DNA from: Liriodendron chinense
Lineage: Eukaryota; Streptophyta; Magnoliopsida; Magnoliales; Magnoliaceae
Reading direction: 5' to 3'
Assembly (NCBI GenBank): GCA_003013855.2
Contig: ML058494.1
Coordinates: forward strand, 62,001 to 126,000
DNA: 64,000 bases
Of the stretch, positions 54,268 through 64,000 are shown one piece after another (the stretch's first letter is position 1; every line of letters begins with the position of its first letter). Made by a program: the position numbers and the translations under genes. The notes beneath the pieces are model-generated. The model was given only the letters and a program-made list of their open reading frames with translations, ran no database searches and was not told where the DNA came from.

Positions 54268-55896
54268 TTACTGGGGTTCTTTGGACGCCTTCCGAGCGTA
54301 TGCTTTTCTTGAAGCTTGAGAGTCACCCCCACAAGCTGGTCCCTCGACGATAGTGCGAATTTCTCCCGTGGGCTCGGCGTCCTCCTGGTCGGTTTGATGA
54401 TGAGGTGGTTCCTTTTGGCGAGATGAGGTCTTCGCCCTTTCTGGTGATCGATTTTTACGAGCAACATAATCCTGGAGATGGCCTTTTCGAATAAGGGCTT
54501 CGATATGGTCTCGTAAAGAGATGCAGTCCTGGGTCCTATGCCCGTGATCTTTGTGAAAGTAACAGAACTTGCTCTTGTCCCTCTTCTCGGGATCGAATTT
54601 GATCTTTGCAGGCCACTTCACATATGGCTTGTGTTTAATCTCCATTAGAACCTTTTCAGGAGACTGATTGAGAGGAGTGTAATTATGATATTTACCAGAG
54701 TAAGGCCTCTTGGGAGAACGATCGCGCTGGTCACGACGGTATTTCTTATCCGTAGAAGAGGCTCCTTCTGGCTTGCGCTTCTTGCTCTGTACTCCATGGC
54801 GTGTCAATGCGACTTCTTCTGCATTGATATATTTCTGAGCTTTGGCTTGAAATTCTGCCATAGTTTTCGGTGGGCTTTTATCTAAGGCAAACCTGAATTT
54901 CTCGCTCGTTATCCCGGCAATGAGGGCTGTAAGACCCTTTTCTTCGGTGTATCCCTCAGTTTGAACGGCTTCGGCAGTGAATCGTACTGTGAACTCCTTT
55001 ATTGTCTCCCCATGCTGCTGTTTCAAATTCATTAGATGGGAGGCTGGCTTCTTAATGCGAATACTCCCCATGTATTGAGAAAGGAATATCTCTGATAACT
55101 GGGAAAAGGAACTGATGGAACGGGGCTTTAACCCCCGGAACCACGTACGAGCTGCATCCTTCAATGTTAGGGGAAAGGCCCTACACATGATTTCTGAACC
55201 ATGTCCCTCCAACTCCATGAGGGACCTATATGTTTCCAGATGTTCCAGAGGGTCGCCAATTCCTGTGTACGGAGCGATAACAGGCGCTCGATACTTTCTG
55301 GGTAATGGGGCTTCCATGACCTCGCTGGTGAAGGGAGATTCAGATTGGTGTATTGCCACCATGACGGCAGATGGCCGATTTGCCTGGTATCGCTGTTCCA
55401 TAACATCAAAACGATCTTGGATTCTTTTGAGATCTCCTTCCCATGGTAGGGTATAGCTAGATGTTTCGGCGGTGGAGCCTTGCGGTTGAGGTTGTCGAGA
55501 CGAACTGGAATGTATGGAATGTGGAGATGGTACAGGGGGATGGCCGCCGAGTGGCGGGACCTGTGGTTCGTCCATAGAATGTCTGGAAGCTACCGGTATG
55601 GGTTGCGGTGGTAACCCTTCAGAGGGTTGTCTTTGCGGTTCGGGGAAGTGCTGATCAAGCCGGTTTGACAGCGCTTGGACTCCGGCGTTTAGAGTTAGGA
55701 GAGTGTTTCCGAGGAAACGTAAGACATCATCTTGATTTCCAGAGGCTTCCAATAATGGGTTTGTTGACGGCAGATTCGGGGCTCCTTGAGGGATATTCGT
55801 CGGAGCAGGTGGAAGGATAGGTACGGATTCCGTCTCATCAGGCGGAGGTGGTGCCTGTCTTGAAGTTGAAGGATGAACAGCCTTTTTAGGAGGCAT
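54268..55896 (-). CDS. gag: Element D Gag
   Basis: 542 codons from ATG 55,896 (MPPKKAVHPSTSRQAPPPPD). The open frame extends ten codons further but without an ATG. A Pro-rich N-terminus is followed by the capsid domain near residues 195-320 (YTGIGDPLEHLETYRS, FPLTLKDAARTWFRGLK, FLSQYMGSIRIKK, GETIKEFTVRFTAEA). A zinc-binding motif CYFHKDHGHRTQDC is near 445, in the form usual for Tat Gag. The end KASKEPQ meets TAA (54,270-54,268), and the protease continues in the same frame. Gag assembles the cytoplasmic particle. Confidence 0.88.
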   Translation of the reverse strand: MPPKKAVHPSTSRQAPPPPDETESVPILPPAPTNIPQGAPNLPSTNPLLEASGNQDDVLRFLGNTLLTLNAGVQALSNRLDQHFPEPQRQPSEGLPPQPIPVASRHSMDEPQVPPLGGHPPVPSPHSIHSSSSRQPQPQGSTAETSSYTLPWEGDLKRIQDRFDVMEQRYQANRPSAVMVAIHQSESPFTSEVMEAPLPRKYRAPVIAPYTGIGDPLEHLETYRSLMELEGHGSEIMCRAFPLTLKDAARTWFRGLKPRSISSFSQLSEIFLSQYMGSIRIKKPASHLMNLKQQHGETIKEFTVRFTAEAVQTEGYTEEKGLTALIAGITSEKFRFALDKSPPKTMAEFQAKAQKYINAEEVALTRHGVQSKKRKPEGASSTDKKYRRDQRDRSPKRPYSGKYHNYTPLNQSPEKVLMEIKHKPYVKWPAKIKFDPEKRDKSKFCYFHKDHGHRTQDCISLRDHIEALIRKGHLQDYVARKNRSPERAKTSSRQKEPPHHQTDQEDAEPTGEIRTIVEGPACGGDSQASRKAYARKASKEPQ

Positions 55897-55950
55897 CGCT
55901 GAAGGATTTTGATCGGTGGTTAGCACGATTGATTTCGATGATCAAGTCGA

Positions 55951-55967
55951 TCCCACAGACGGCGCCA
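55951..55967 (-). other. Element D primer binding site
   Basis: The minus strand reads TGGCGCCGTCTGTGGGA, three bases inside the 5' LTR. This motif is typical of Tat-lineage elements; the tRNA is not assigned here. Confidence 0.8.
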
Positions 55968-55970
55968 AAC

Positions 55971-56944
55971 TGTTAATGTCAGATTTTGTAACGAGATCCT
56001 CCGGCTTTTCTCCTTCACTCCAACCGGGATTTTCACCACCAGACCTGAAGCAAGACAACAAATAAGGGTGGCTGGGGACCAGCCGTTAGCCCTCCGATGC
56101 TTAAGTTAGGCCACAGTAAGAAGAGAAGCCAAGCAAAACGGGACCAAGATTGAATGATGTGTGCGTACCTGCTCTTAATGGAGCCACCCCTTTATATAGA
56201 TCTGGAGACAATCCAATTTGTTACGTAAGATGTCGAAATCCCGTTGATATCGCGTACGATACTGAGATCTCGCTGATTTCGTGGGATAAAATCTTATCTT
56301 TTGAGTCAGATCCAACCCGATGATTTACTCCAACAATCACGCCCCTTGATGGCAATCCATTGAAATCCGGATACGCCCGTAGTTGGAGTCATAGCCTCCG
56401 AAAAGGAAGGAGACGCCCGTAGTTGGAGTCATAGCCTCCGAAAAGGAAGGAGACGCCGACGAGTCGGGGACCACCGAACTGGATGTGGCCCTACTTAGTG
56501 TCGCAGAGGGATTGGACAAACTGTTCGACGGGAATCGGGTGCTAGTACTGAAGGCTAAGAGATTTCCACAGGAAAGCTGCTCGCATATTAAAATGTGGTC
56601 GTGAGTCCAAGTACACACTTAGATGTAACGTCTTTCAACGACTTGTGAGAAGGTCTGCTCGCGAATCTAGTTTTCCATATTTGACTATCCATGACTCCTG
56701 ATCAGGTGAGCTCGATAGTCAAATGGACGTTCCACACTTATCCAATATTCGACTCTCGATCAGATGATCTCGAGAGTCGAATGGACGTCCCGCACTTATC
56801 CAATATTCGACTCTCGATCAGATGATCTCGAGAGTCGAATGGACGTCCCGCACTTATCCAATATTCGACTCTCGATCAGATGATCTCGAGAGTCGAATGA
56901 GCATTTCCACGTGAAATCTTATCTCCACCATTTTGCCTATAACA
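55971..56944 (-). repeat. Element D 5' LTR
   Basis: 974 bp. TATA box on the minus strand at 56,198-56,191. It has two 40-bp units (56,378-56,457) and the 58-bp palindromic array (56,675-56,902). Nearly identical to 46,103-47,116. Confidence 0.95.
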
Positions 56945-56949
56945 AGGAC

Positions 56950-57745
56950 ATCCACAACGCCCGTGCCTTCATCAATAACCAATCTAACCATCTTACTAAG
57001 GTCGAGAAGAAATTACAGGCTGCCGAGATCAGTTTGAGAGAGCGAAAAGGTGGCAGAGGCTCGAGAGAAGTGTATCCATGATTTGGACAGGGACCTTCAA
57101 GTCACGGGTAAACAGTCCCAAGATTTCTAAGTACGCTATGAAGAGCTGGAAACTAAATTCCTCTAGCTTCAAAGTCTGAAGGAGAGCATGGAGGGAGAAA
57201 AACATTCTCTCGTCTCCAAGACAGGTGAGCTGGAGAAGAAAAAACTGAATTGGAGAAGGAGAGAGAAGAACTAAAGAAAGAGAAAACCGTAACTCATAGT
57301 CGGCTGGCAATGCTGGCAACAACAATAGAGGCAGAGAGAGCGACCTTTGAACCAAAGCTCCAAGATGCGAATAGAAAGGCAATGGAGGTCTTCCGAGTGT
57401 CCAACAAGTACGTCAATGAGCGTTTCGAAGATCATGCGCTCGATAGGACACGTGCCTTCAAATTTTCCAAGCGAATGCACCCTGGCCTTGACTTATAGAA
57501 GTTCAAGGATCTTGAAATAGAGTTCGCACAAAAAGACATGGAGGCCCCTTTGGTGACCGAGGCCACTGCTAGTGAGGACTAGGAAGCTGGGCCAGAGGTC
57601 AACAGTGAGGACCTCGTTTCCCAAGTTGAAGCTCTTATTCAAGGCAAGGTAGCCATCTCCGAGTCGACTATCGAATCAGCTTCTGAAGTTGCTCCTCCCC
57701 TTGCTGCTGAAACCACCGCTGATCATCCCTGCCTACTGGACTAGG
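56950..57745 (+). pseudogene. Element E accessory gene, rest of coiled-coil exon
   Basis: Resumes after the D insertion with IHNARAFINNQS, matching DIVAARRVIDEA in D. It continues as a Glu/Lys-rich coiled coil (EKEREELKKEKT near 57,250) and the conserved tail RTRAFKFSKRMHPGLDL. Stops and at least one frameshift (near 57,050 and 57,130) break it. The last part (57,590-57,745) is acidic and Ala-rich, like the end of the D protein. Confidence 0.7.
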
Positions 57746-57996
57746 AAATTTGCTCTTTCCTTTCATGTTGCCTTTTCTTTTTCCTTGAAGTATCATGTAA
57801 GGGTTAAAAACTCATTTATTATTAATAGATATAAACTTGTACAAATATGTTTATTTGGTTGTCGGTTTAGCAGACTGCATTTAGTTAAGGGACGCTCTGA
57901 TCGGCCTTGTCCCTTACTTGGATAGCTGGCACTGCCGACTGAATCAATAGATTTAGTCCCTTGGATCAGGGCCAAAAATATTTTTTGGGGGGAAGT

Positions 57997-59939
57997 TGTT
58001 CGCTCGCCTCAAGTGTAAGGCTGCGATGTAGTAATAAATCTCGGTAAGACCGAGGTCGATCCACAGGGAAAGAAGTAAACAATTCCAAGTATTCTAATAA
58101 CTAGAATCTAAGAAGTTTAAGAGAGTAGTTTTTCACATGAAATAGGAAAATCTGAAAATAAGAAGAACTAGAGCATCAAGGATCCACTTGTAGTGGTCTA
58201 ATGCCAATCCATTCATCCAAGTACAACACAATTAGAATCAAAGTCCTATCTCTCATTTAATTGGAAGATATAACATTCAAGCACAAACAATCCCACTTAA
58301 ATCTGGAAATTAGATTTCTAGTTCTAATGAAGCACATAGAACTTGAACTTGTAGCCTTCGGAGTAACAACCATGCCTATGGACTATGGCATGCTCAAGGG
58401 TTACTACAATTCTGATTCAAACAACCCAATCATGGTAATCTCAGAGAATTGCAAGGAACTCATGTCCGGAGCACACAAACTCTCACAAAACTTCTAAAAA
58501 ACCAAACTTTATTCAAACTAGAACTTCAAAATCCAAAATTAAGAAAAGGGTACTTGAAATAAAAGAATTAAAGCATTGGAACCAACTACAAATTTCACCT
58601 CTAGCTCTAGCTAAGAGGTTAGCTAAGGAAAAACATATTAAAACTAGAACTAGAACTAATAAAAGGAAGAAAAACTAGCTGGAGGAGGCTAGGTAGCCTC
58701 CTGGGACTTGAACTCCTTGCTTCCCACGTCCTTGGTTGATTTGGAATAGAAGAGAGCACCTCCTTTTATAGTGCAGCAATAGTACAGCAACATAGCAGAA
58801 TTTGTTTCGCCTGGTACGGCTTAACCAATGGTCGGATTGCCTTCAAATTTGGTTTGTAGCTTCCTTGTAATGTGATCTTCCTCATAGATGATTTAGATTT
58901 CCAATATTATCCTCTGAATGGGCCCACCAATCACATCACCGACTGCCTCTCAAAATCGCGCACTTTGGGTACCTTCAGAACCAGTCATCTTGCTTTCAAC
59001 GCCCCGGAGTGTACAGAGGTCGGATTGATCTCAAATTTTGAACATTGGTAGAAAACTTCCTCCTCTACATGATGGATGGATTAGATTGTCCAAAACAACC
59101 CCAGAATATGGTCTGAAAATTAGAACAATTAGGGCTTTTATAAACTCTGCGCAGTTGGAGCTTTTTGGATGGTCCATCTTTCTTCAACCGGTACGATCAA
59201 ACCACACATCCTTTTGATCTGAAACTTTTGTGGTTATTTATATATGGATGTGTTCTAAAATATGGTCAAAGTAGATTCTTCATATCATCAATGATGAGTC
59301 CTCTGGACCGGCCCAGAGTTGAACAGCGAAATCTGGAACTTTCTGGACAGTTCGTATTGTTTTGGCCACCACGGTCAATCCGTAGCTCCGATCGACACGA
59401 AACCACTTGGGTTAGTTCGGCGTCGAGCTCCTCTTCGACATGGATGTGTTGGATTTTCAAATATCATCAAGATCAGCCCAGAAAACTGGTCCGAAAAACT
59501 AGGTGCGGGAATACATTGCTGTTTTAGAATCTAGAATCTGAAACTTGCATGGCCGACCGGTCATGACCGGTCGGACAGGGCTGGCCGACCGGTCATGACC
59601 GGTCAGGCCCTCTTTGGCATTACTCCAGCAAGCATGGCCGACCGGTCAAGACCGGTCGGGCTTCCTTGGCCGACCGGTCAAGACCGGTCGGTCTCTTTTT
59701 CTTCTTGTTTTCTTCCTTTCTTTCTTCTATTTTCTTCTTTCTTTGCTTCCTTCTTTCTTTGGTCCACCTTGGGCCTTCATCAAAGGCTCCAAATGGCCCC
59801 TTTTTGGTCTCTAATTGAGTGAAGTCCGCTCTCATTCCTATAATCACAAAACATGTGTTAGATGGGCCTTTAAATCATGAAAATCATGCAAACCATGTCA
59901 TGTAATGGGCAATGCAATGTATAAATTGGAGGTTCAACA
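57997..59939 (-). repeat. Element F 3' LTR
   Basis: 1,943 bp. The minus strand starts TGTTGAACCTCC at 59,939, as in A, and ends GGCGAGCGAACA at 57,997. TATA box at 58,770-58,763; GACCGGTC pairs at 59,555-59,689; hairpin CTCGGT-CTT-ACCGAG at 58,054-58,040. It is about 500 bp longer than the A LTR, the extra being between the octamers and the TATA box. Confidence 0.95.
59555..59689 (-). promoter_or_regulatory. Four GACCGGTC pairs in F 3' LTR U3
   Basis: Eight exact octamers in four pairs starting at 59,555, 59,587, 59,640 and 59,672, with spacers AT, AT, AA, AA. Pitch within a pair is 10 bp. Confidence 0.85.
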
Positions 59940-61057
59940 CACCCCCCAACCAGCTTTTTGCTAGTCCCGAGCTAAACATGCGTGAAATAATTTCAAACCT
60001 CCAAACCCAACTCTCCCTCAGAACCCATGATTCTATCCATTCCAAGGTGTATAAGTATAAAATTTGGAAAAATTAAGTGATAGAAGCTGAAATCTTGGAC
60101 TCTCAAAACATAATAAGTGTCTACATGAAATTTCCGCTGATTGATTGATAAATAGAAGAACTTGAACAAATTCAACCTAGTGTGCATAGTGAAAGTTCAT
60201 CTCATGAGTTTCTGGGATCATCTTCTTCATAGATTAAGTAAACCAAGGATTTTAAGGTGCACAGAGCAACAACAAGCCTATGACAGGAATTCGCCTTACC
60301 GTCCTTCCGACGGCTTTCACACTACGTCCCATTTCCGGCTTTGGTTACGGTTCGACCATCCCCCGGTTGGTAATAGGTAGCCCTTTTCGAAATTTTCCAC
60401 CATTTTTCCTTCATTCCCGATTTCATCCTTTCTTCCCTTTTTCTTTTAAAATTAGATAGGATTTTTAAAAATCCATATCTTTCATTATTTTCCCATGGAC
60501 AAGGATGGACAAAATACCCCGGCTTGGTTTCTCAACACCTTTATATCAAAGTCTAGCTAATCCACAAATCACATAAACCTTTCAACTCATGAAAATCGTG
60601 TAATGTGAACTTGGTGTGAAGGTATTCAAATTTTCTATCAATCACAACAATAGGGGAACTAACATATAAAACCATTATGTTGGGAGAATTCAAGACTTAC
60701 AACATCACACACTTCGTATCTCCTCTTCTTATACTCATATCATCTCGAATGCATGGAAATAAGGTTTTCTAAAAGAGTTTTGAAATTTTAGAAAATTCGA
60801 AAAAATTTGCGCATGTGAGGCTCGAAATGTTGCAACATGCTAGATGAGGAATCTCATCTCACCCCCCAACCAAATCTTGCATTGTCCTCAATGTAAAAAG
60901 ATATGCAATTAGCATGAACATGAGAGCAATGGTAAAATATGAGAGAGTGAGAACAATAGTACCTGAGATAGCAAGTTGATCAATTCTAGCATCTTCCATT
61001 GTCTCGATGAGACTTATTCAATCCTAATTGCAGAAAAATAAATCCTAACCTACCTAC
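59940..61057 (-). other. Element F 3' untranslated internal region with two polypurine tracts
   Basis: 1,118 bp, colinear with 14,658-15,811 of A and 29,860-31,011 of C. TGGTTGGGGGGTG occurs at 59,952-59,940 and 60,872-60,860. The near-identical block is 60,283-60,380. No gene. Confidence 0.75.
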
Positions 61058-62086
61058 CTACCTTTGATTAGTCCGATCAACTACATGATCAAAGTTGAGC
61101 AGGATCTTCATGAATTTCAATAAATTTCTCATGAGGACCATCCAAAGTCCTGCTCGACAGTAAACATGTGTGCTTCTTATCATTGAAGTCCAATCGTATT
61201 GTGCACCACATGCATAAAAGGAGGAGATAAGAGCAGCAAAAAGATATCTTCTCAAATTCTGATTTGGGTTATGATTGATTAAAAATGGGTCATCCCAATC
61301 AGAATTTTCAATGGGCTGAAGGACCCATGACGGTGGAGAGACATTCATCAAGTTTTCATTAGTTAAAGTTGTCTCTTCCACAAATTCAGAATTGTACGGT
61401 GTTTCCATAAACAATGGTAAAGAGTGTAAATCAGTGGAAAGGTGTTCTTCAGGCACCGACACCGTGTCTACCAAAATATCCAACTCCTTAATCATCTCAT
61501 CATCAAGATCATAAGAGTGGGCCAAGCATTCCTCTAGGAAATCGAGATAGTCGGATGAAGGGTCCTCATCCTCCCTTAATGATTGAAGAAATTCTGTTTC
61601 AGTGGTAAGGAATTCCTCCTCTATAGAGAGGAGGTCTTCCAAAGAGAATTCTTCAGATTCAGTGGTAAGCACATCATTTAACATTGGTTGATCTTTGAAA
61701 ATTTCAGATTGTGCCACCTCATCATCCAAAGGAATAGAATTTTCAATCAAAGGGAGGTCTACCACACTAGAATTTGGCATGTGTTGTTGGTGGAAGGACT
61801 CAAAAAGATCGACTTCGGCCATCTCTCTAGCATGCATATCCTCTAGAGACTCATAATCATTATGCCCTTGGGAAAAAGAAACCATAGGTTCATAACCATT
61901 CACCACACCCTCATTGTAGGCAACCCCACTACCACTTTCAAATTTTATGGATTCCTCGGGTTCGTCAACCGTCATTGAAATCTCTTCATCATTAAGTTCA
62001 AAGCATCCAAAAGAGATAGTGGACTCACCATAATTGATGATGACATTGGGATCATCGAAATCAATCTCCTTTAAAAGTCTATCCAT
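61058..62086 (-). CDS. Element F ORF, second part: acidic protein, unknown function
   Basis: 342 codons in the same frame as the piece before it, separated only by TAA at 62,104-62,102. Very acidic in the first 200 residues (DELNDEEISMTVDEPEES-like composition). YLDFLEECLAHSYDLDDEMI near residue 185 resembles the linker between protease and RT in A, B and C (for example FEACLAHSHDIDDDMI in B). The last 70 residues (LRRYLFAALISSFYACGAQY) are hydrophobic and aromatic, but I see no clear membrane anchor. No catalytic motif is visible. It is probably a degenerated or repurposed Athila linker; whether it is translated is unknown. Confidence 0.6.
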   Translation of the reverse strand: MDRLLKEIDFDDPNVIINYGESTISFGCFELNDEEISMTVDEPEESIKFESGSGVAYNEGVVNGYEPMVSFSQGHNDYESLEDMHAREMAEVDLFESFHQQHMPNSSVVDLPLIENSIPLDDEVAQSEIFKDQPMLNDVLTTESEEFSLEDLLSIEEEFLTTETEFLQSLREDEDPSSDYLDFLEECLAHSYDLDDEMIKELDILVDTVSVPEEHLSTDLHSLPLFMETPYNSEFVEETTLTNENLMNVSPPSWVLQPIENSDWDDPFLINHNPNQNLRRYLFAALISSFYACGAQYDWTSMIRSTHVYCRAGLWMVLMRNLLKFMKILLNFDHVVDRTNQR

Positions 62087-62101
62087 TAAATCAGAAGAGG
62101 G

Positions 62102-62779
62102 TTAGGCTTGGATAGCCTCATCCTCCTCATTGTTGGGGATTGATTCGGTGTTCCCAATGTTGGGTTTAATATTTTGAGATGGCGAGAGGTTTTGTATGCA
62201 TTTCTTAGTTATTTCCATAAACTCTCGCAGCACATCCTCAAGAGTTCGTGTCGGTTGCGGCTCATGAGAAAGAAACTCTTGAGGATAGTTGTTGGCATCC
62301 ATGGTTGGTTCCTCCCTTGAACAAGGAGAATGGTGGTTTTCCCAATTAAGACCGTACGCATTGTAGGATGAAAAGTTATATGATGGTTGATAGGCATATC
62401 CATACAAGTAATCACGCATTGTCTTAACCGGTTGGCTACTATTCACCTGTTCCTTTTGTTGTTGCACACCTCTTACCATAACCGGTGGAACACTCATGTT
62501 ATTTTCAATCCGGTAATCACGTAATGTTTTTCCCGGATGATTATCCAATTTTGCTTCGTTCCGGTATTCCCCCATCGTCTTACATCGTGTCTCAATATGT
62601 GTATTGTTTTCATTAATGTAATCACGCATCGTCTTACGTGGGGCGGCAGTAGAGGTTGATTGAACCTTAGAAAAATACTTATGCTTATAATGGTTCCAAT
62701 CATAAAGACTTTCAATTTCATGGTCTGACATCTCATCTTCCAAAAGATGCTTATATGCACCATTCGTCCAATCATACAT
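62102..62779 (-). CDS. Element F ORF, first part: repeated LRDY-motif protein
   Basis: 225 codons from ATG 62,779 (MYDWTNGAYKHLLEDEM). The motif (K/R)T(M/L)(R/G)(D/E)Y is repeated: KTMRDYINENN, KTMGEYRNEA, KTLRDYRIENN, KTMRDYLYGY, with a looser TRTLEDVLREF near the end. The Gag N-terminus of C has one such motif (RTLRDFLQPAR). YNAYGLNWENHHSP resembles the NPNWKNHPNFSW segment of Athila Gag. So this looks like a Gag derivative that lost the capsid and zinc knuckle and multiplied a short N-terminal motif. It ends DEAIQA at TAA. Confidence 0.65.
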   Translation of the reverse strand: MYDWTNGAYKHLLEDEMSDHEIESLYDWNHYKHKYFSKVQSTSTAAPRKTMRDYINENNTHIETRCKTMGEYRNEAKLDNHPGKTLRDYRIENNMSVPPVMVRGVQQQKEQVNSSQPVKTMRDYLYGYAYQPSYNFSSYNAYGLNWENHHSPCSREEPTMDANNYPQEFLSHEPQPTRTLEDVLREFMEITKKCIQNLSPSQNIKPNIGNTESIPNNEEDEAIQA

Positions 62780-63027
62780 GATGAAATTTTAAGAAATTGA
62801 AAACTACCCTAATATAAAAAAAAGAACAAAAAGAAGGGATATGGGGAGATGTTACCCAATAGAGTGAGATCTATGTCAGCAACAATGTCCTACAAAATAA
62901 AAAAAAAAAAAAATTGTTAGTAATTTAAAAAAAAAAATCAGAAAATTTACTTCTATAAAAACTGAAAATCCTACCTAACTAAGATTACTCTATAGCTACT
63001 AGAACAATTAGAACCGTTTAACCTTTT

Positions 63028-63044
63028 CCCCGGCAGCGGCGCCA
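63028..63044 (-). other. Element F primer binding site (tRNA-Asp)
   Basis: The minus strand reads TGGCGCCGCTGCCGGGG, identical to that of C, six bases from the LTR. Confidence 0.88.
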
Positions 63045-63050
63045 AAAACT

Positions 63051-64000
63051 TGTTCGCTCGCCTCAAGTGTAAGGCTGCGATGTAGTAATAAATCTCGGTA
63101 AGACCGAGGTCGATCCACAGGGAAAGAAGTAAACAATTCCAAGTATTCTAATAACTAGAATCTAAGAAGTTTAAGAGAGTAGTTTTTCACATGAAATAGG
63201 AAAATCTGAAAATAAGAAGAACTAGAGCATCAAGGATCCACTTGTAGTGGTCTAATGCCAATCCATTCATCCAAGTACAACACAATTAGAATCAAAGTCC
63301 TATCTCTCATCTAATTGGAAGATATAACATTCAAGCACAAACAATCCCACTTAAATCTGGAAATTAGATTTCTAGTTCTAATGAAGCACATAGAACTTGA
63401 ACTTGTAGCCTTCGGAGTAACAGCCATGCCTATGGACTATAGCATGCTCAAGGGTTACTACAATTCTGATTCAAACAACCCAATCATGGTAATCTCAGAG
63501 AATTGCAAGGAACTCATGTCCGGAGCACACAAACTCTCACAAAACTTCTAAAAAACCAAACTTTATTCAAACTAGAACTTCAAAATCCAAAATTAAGAAA
63601 AGGGTACTTGAAATAAAAGAATTAAAGCATTGGAACCAACTACAAATTTCACCTCTAGCTCTAGCTAAGAGGTTAGCTAAGGAAAAACATATTAAAACTA
63701 GAACTAGAACTAATAAAAGGAAGAAAAACTAGCTGGAGGAGGCTAGGTAGCCTCCTGGGACTTGAACTCCTTGCTTCCCACGTCCTTGGTTGATTTGGAA
63801 TAGAAGAGAGCACCTCCTTTTATAGTGCAGCAATAGTACAGCAACATAGCAGAATTTGTTTCGCCTGGTACGGCTTAACCAATGGTCGGATTGCCTTCAA
63901 ATTTGGTTTGTAGCTTCCTTGTAATGTGATCTTCCTCATAGATGATTTAGATTTCCAATATTATCCTCTGAATGGGCCCACCAATCACATCACCGACTGC
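63051..64000 (-). repeat. Element F 5' LTR (cut by window end)
   Basis: Matches 57,997-58,946 with three substitutions seen. TATA box at 63,824-63,817; hairpin at 63,108-63,094. The octamer region should lie just beyond the window. Confidence 0.95.

Larger units (their letters stand above)
46103..56944 (-). mobile_element. Tat-lineage LTR retrotransposon D with antisense accessory gene
   Basis: 10,842 bp inserted in the coiled-coil exon of E, with a perfect target duplication AGGAC (46,098-46,102 and 56,945-56,949). LTRs are 1,014 and 974 bp and differ by one 40-bp repeat unit and about seven substitutions, so it is young. On the minus strand the order is gag, protease, RT, RNase H, second archaeal-type RNase H, integrase. 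The extra RNase H and the primer site TGGCGCCGTCTGTGGGA are Tat features. The 3.3 kb between integrase and the 3' LTR holds a spliced gene on the opposite strand. Confidence 0.95.
42883..57996 (-). mobile_element. Tat-lineage LTR element E, truncated in window, host of element D
   Basis: Has a 3' LTR (42,883-43,866), a polypurine tract, a promoter and an antisense accessory gene whose last exon is split by element D. It is cut at 57,996 by element F, so its gag-pol and 5' LTR should lie beyond F, outside the window. Orientation follows from the LTR and accessory gene layout, matching D. Confidence 0.7.
57997..64000 (-). mobile_element. Non-autonomous Athila-related element F (runs past window end)
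   Basis: The 3' LTR is 57,997-59,939 and the 5' LTR begins at 63,051 and is cut by the window. About 950 bp of the two LTRs can be compared; I see three substitutions, so F is young. It has the tRNA-Asp primer site, leader, one long frame with a single TAA, the conserved 3' untranslated region and the polypurine tract of A and C. It has no capsid, protease, RT or integrase domain. It cuts element E at 57,996. Confidence 0.9.

Overview
The window is plant nuclear DNA made almost entirely of nested retrotransposons. I found no ordinary host gene. The evidence for a plant is the mix of Athila- and Tat-lineage Ty3/gypsy elements, primer binding sites matching plant tRNA-Asp, a long Tekay/Del-like solo LTR, PIF/Harbinger- and Mutator-like MITEs and GT-AG introns. 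Repeated modules rich in 'GTGGGGCCCAC' and 'GATTTGGATC' remind me of magnoliid genomes, but that is only an impression.

Layout: (1) 1-23,075 is an old plus-oriented LTR element ('G') with about 3.4-kb LTRs and a 1.1-kb internal region carrying the reversed remains of a plant-mobile-domain-like gene. Its 3' LTR was hit by a 4.57-kb solo LTR (8,117-12,686, target duplication CGTGC) and by a decayed minus-strand Athila element 'A' (13,210-22,948). (2) 23,076-24,407 holds a hAT-like fragment and an LTR fragment starting TGTCATACCCC. (3) 24,408 to about 40,090 is a truncated minus-strand Athila element 'B'. Its 5' leader contains a much younger Athila element 'C' (28,302-38,575, target duplication ATCTC, LTRs almost identical, gag-pol interrupted by one TGA). 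(4) 40,192-42,611 holds a MITE within a MITE and a Mutator-like MITE. (5) 42,883-57,996 is a truncated Tat-lineage element 'E' containing a young Tat element 'D' (46,103-56,944, target duplication AGGAC). (6) 57,997 to the window end is a young non-autonomous Athila relative 'F' without RT or integrase.

The most interesting system is the accessory gene of the Tat elements. Between integrase and the 3' LTR, D carries a gene on the strand opposite to gag-pol. It has its own TATA box, three exons with two short GT-AG introns, an N-terminal 'putative gypsy type transposon' (Transposase_28-like) domain, a Pro/Ala-rich linker and a C-terminal coiled coil. E carries a diverged copy with the same promoter core and domain order, and D landed inside its coiled-coil exon. 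Because these introns are antisense to the genomic RNA, they should survive retrotransposition.

The second theme is shared cis-acting DNA in the Athila group. A, B, C and F have paired GACCGGTC palindromes at a 10-bp pitch upstream of the TATA box. A, C and F share a hairpin near the LTR end and a 1.1-kb conserved 3' untranslated region bounded by two copies of the same polypurine tract. F keeps all of these signals while coding for an unfamiliar protein with repeated LRDY-like motifs, which fits an element mobilised by relatives such as C.
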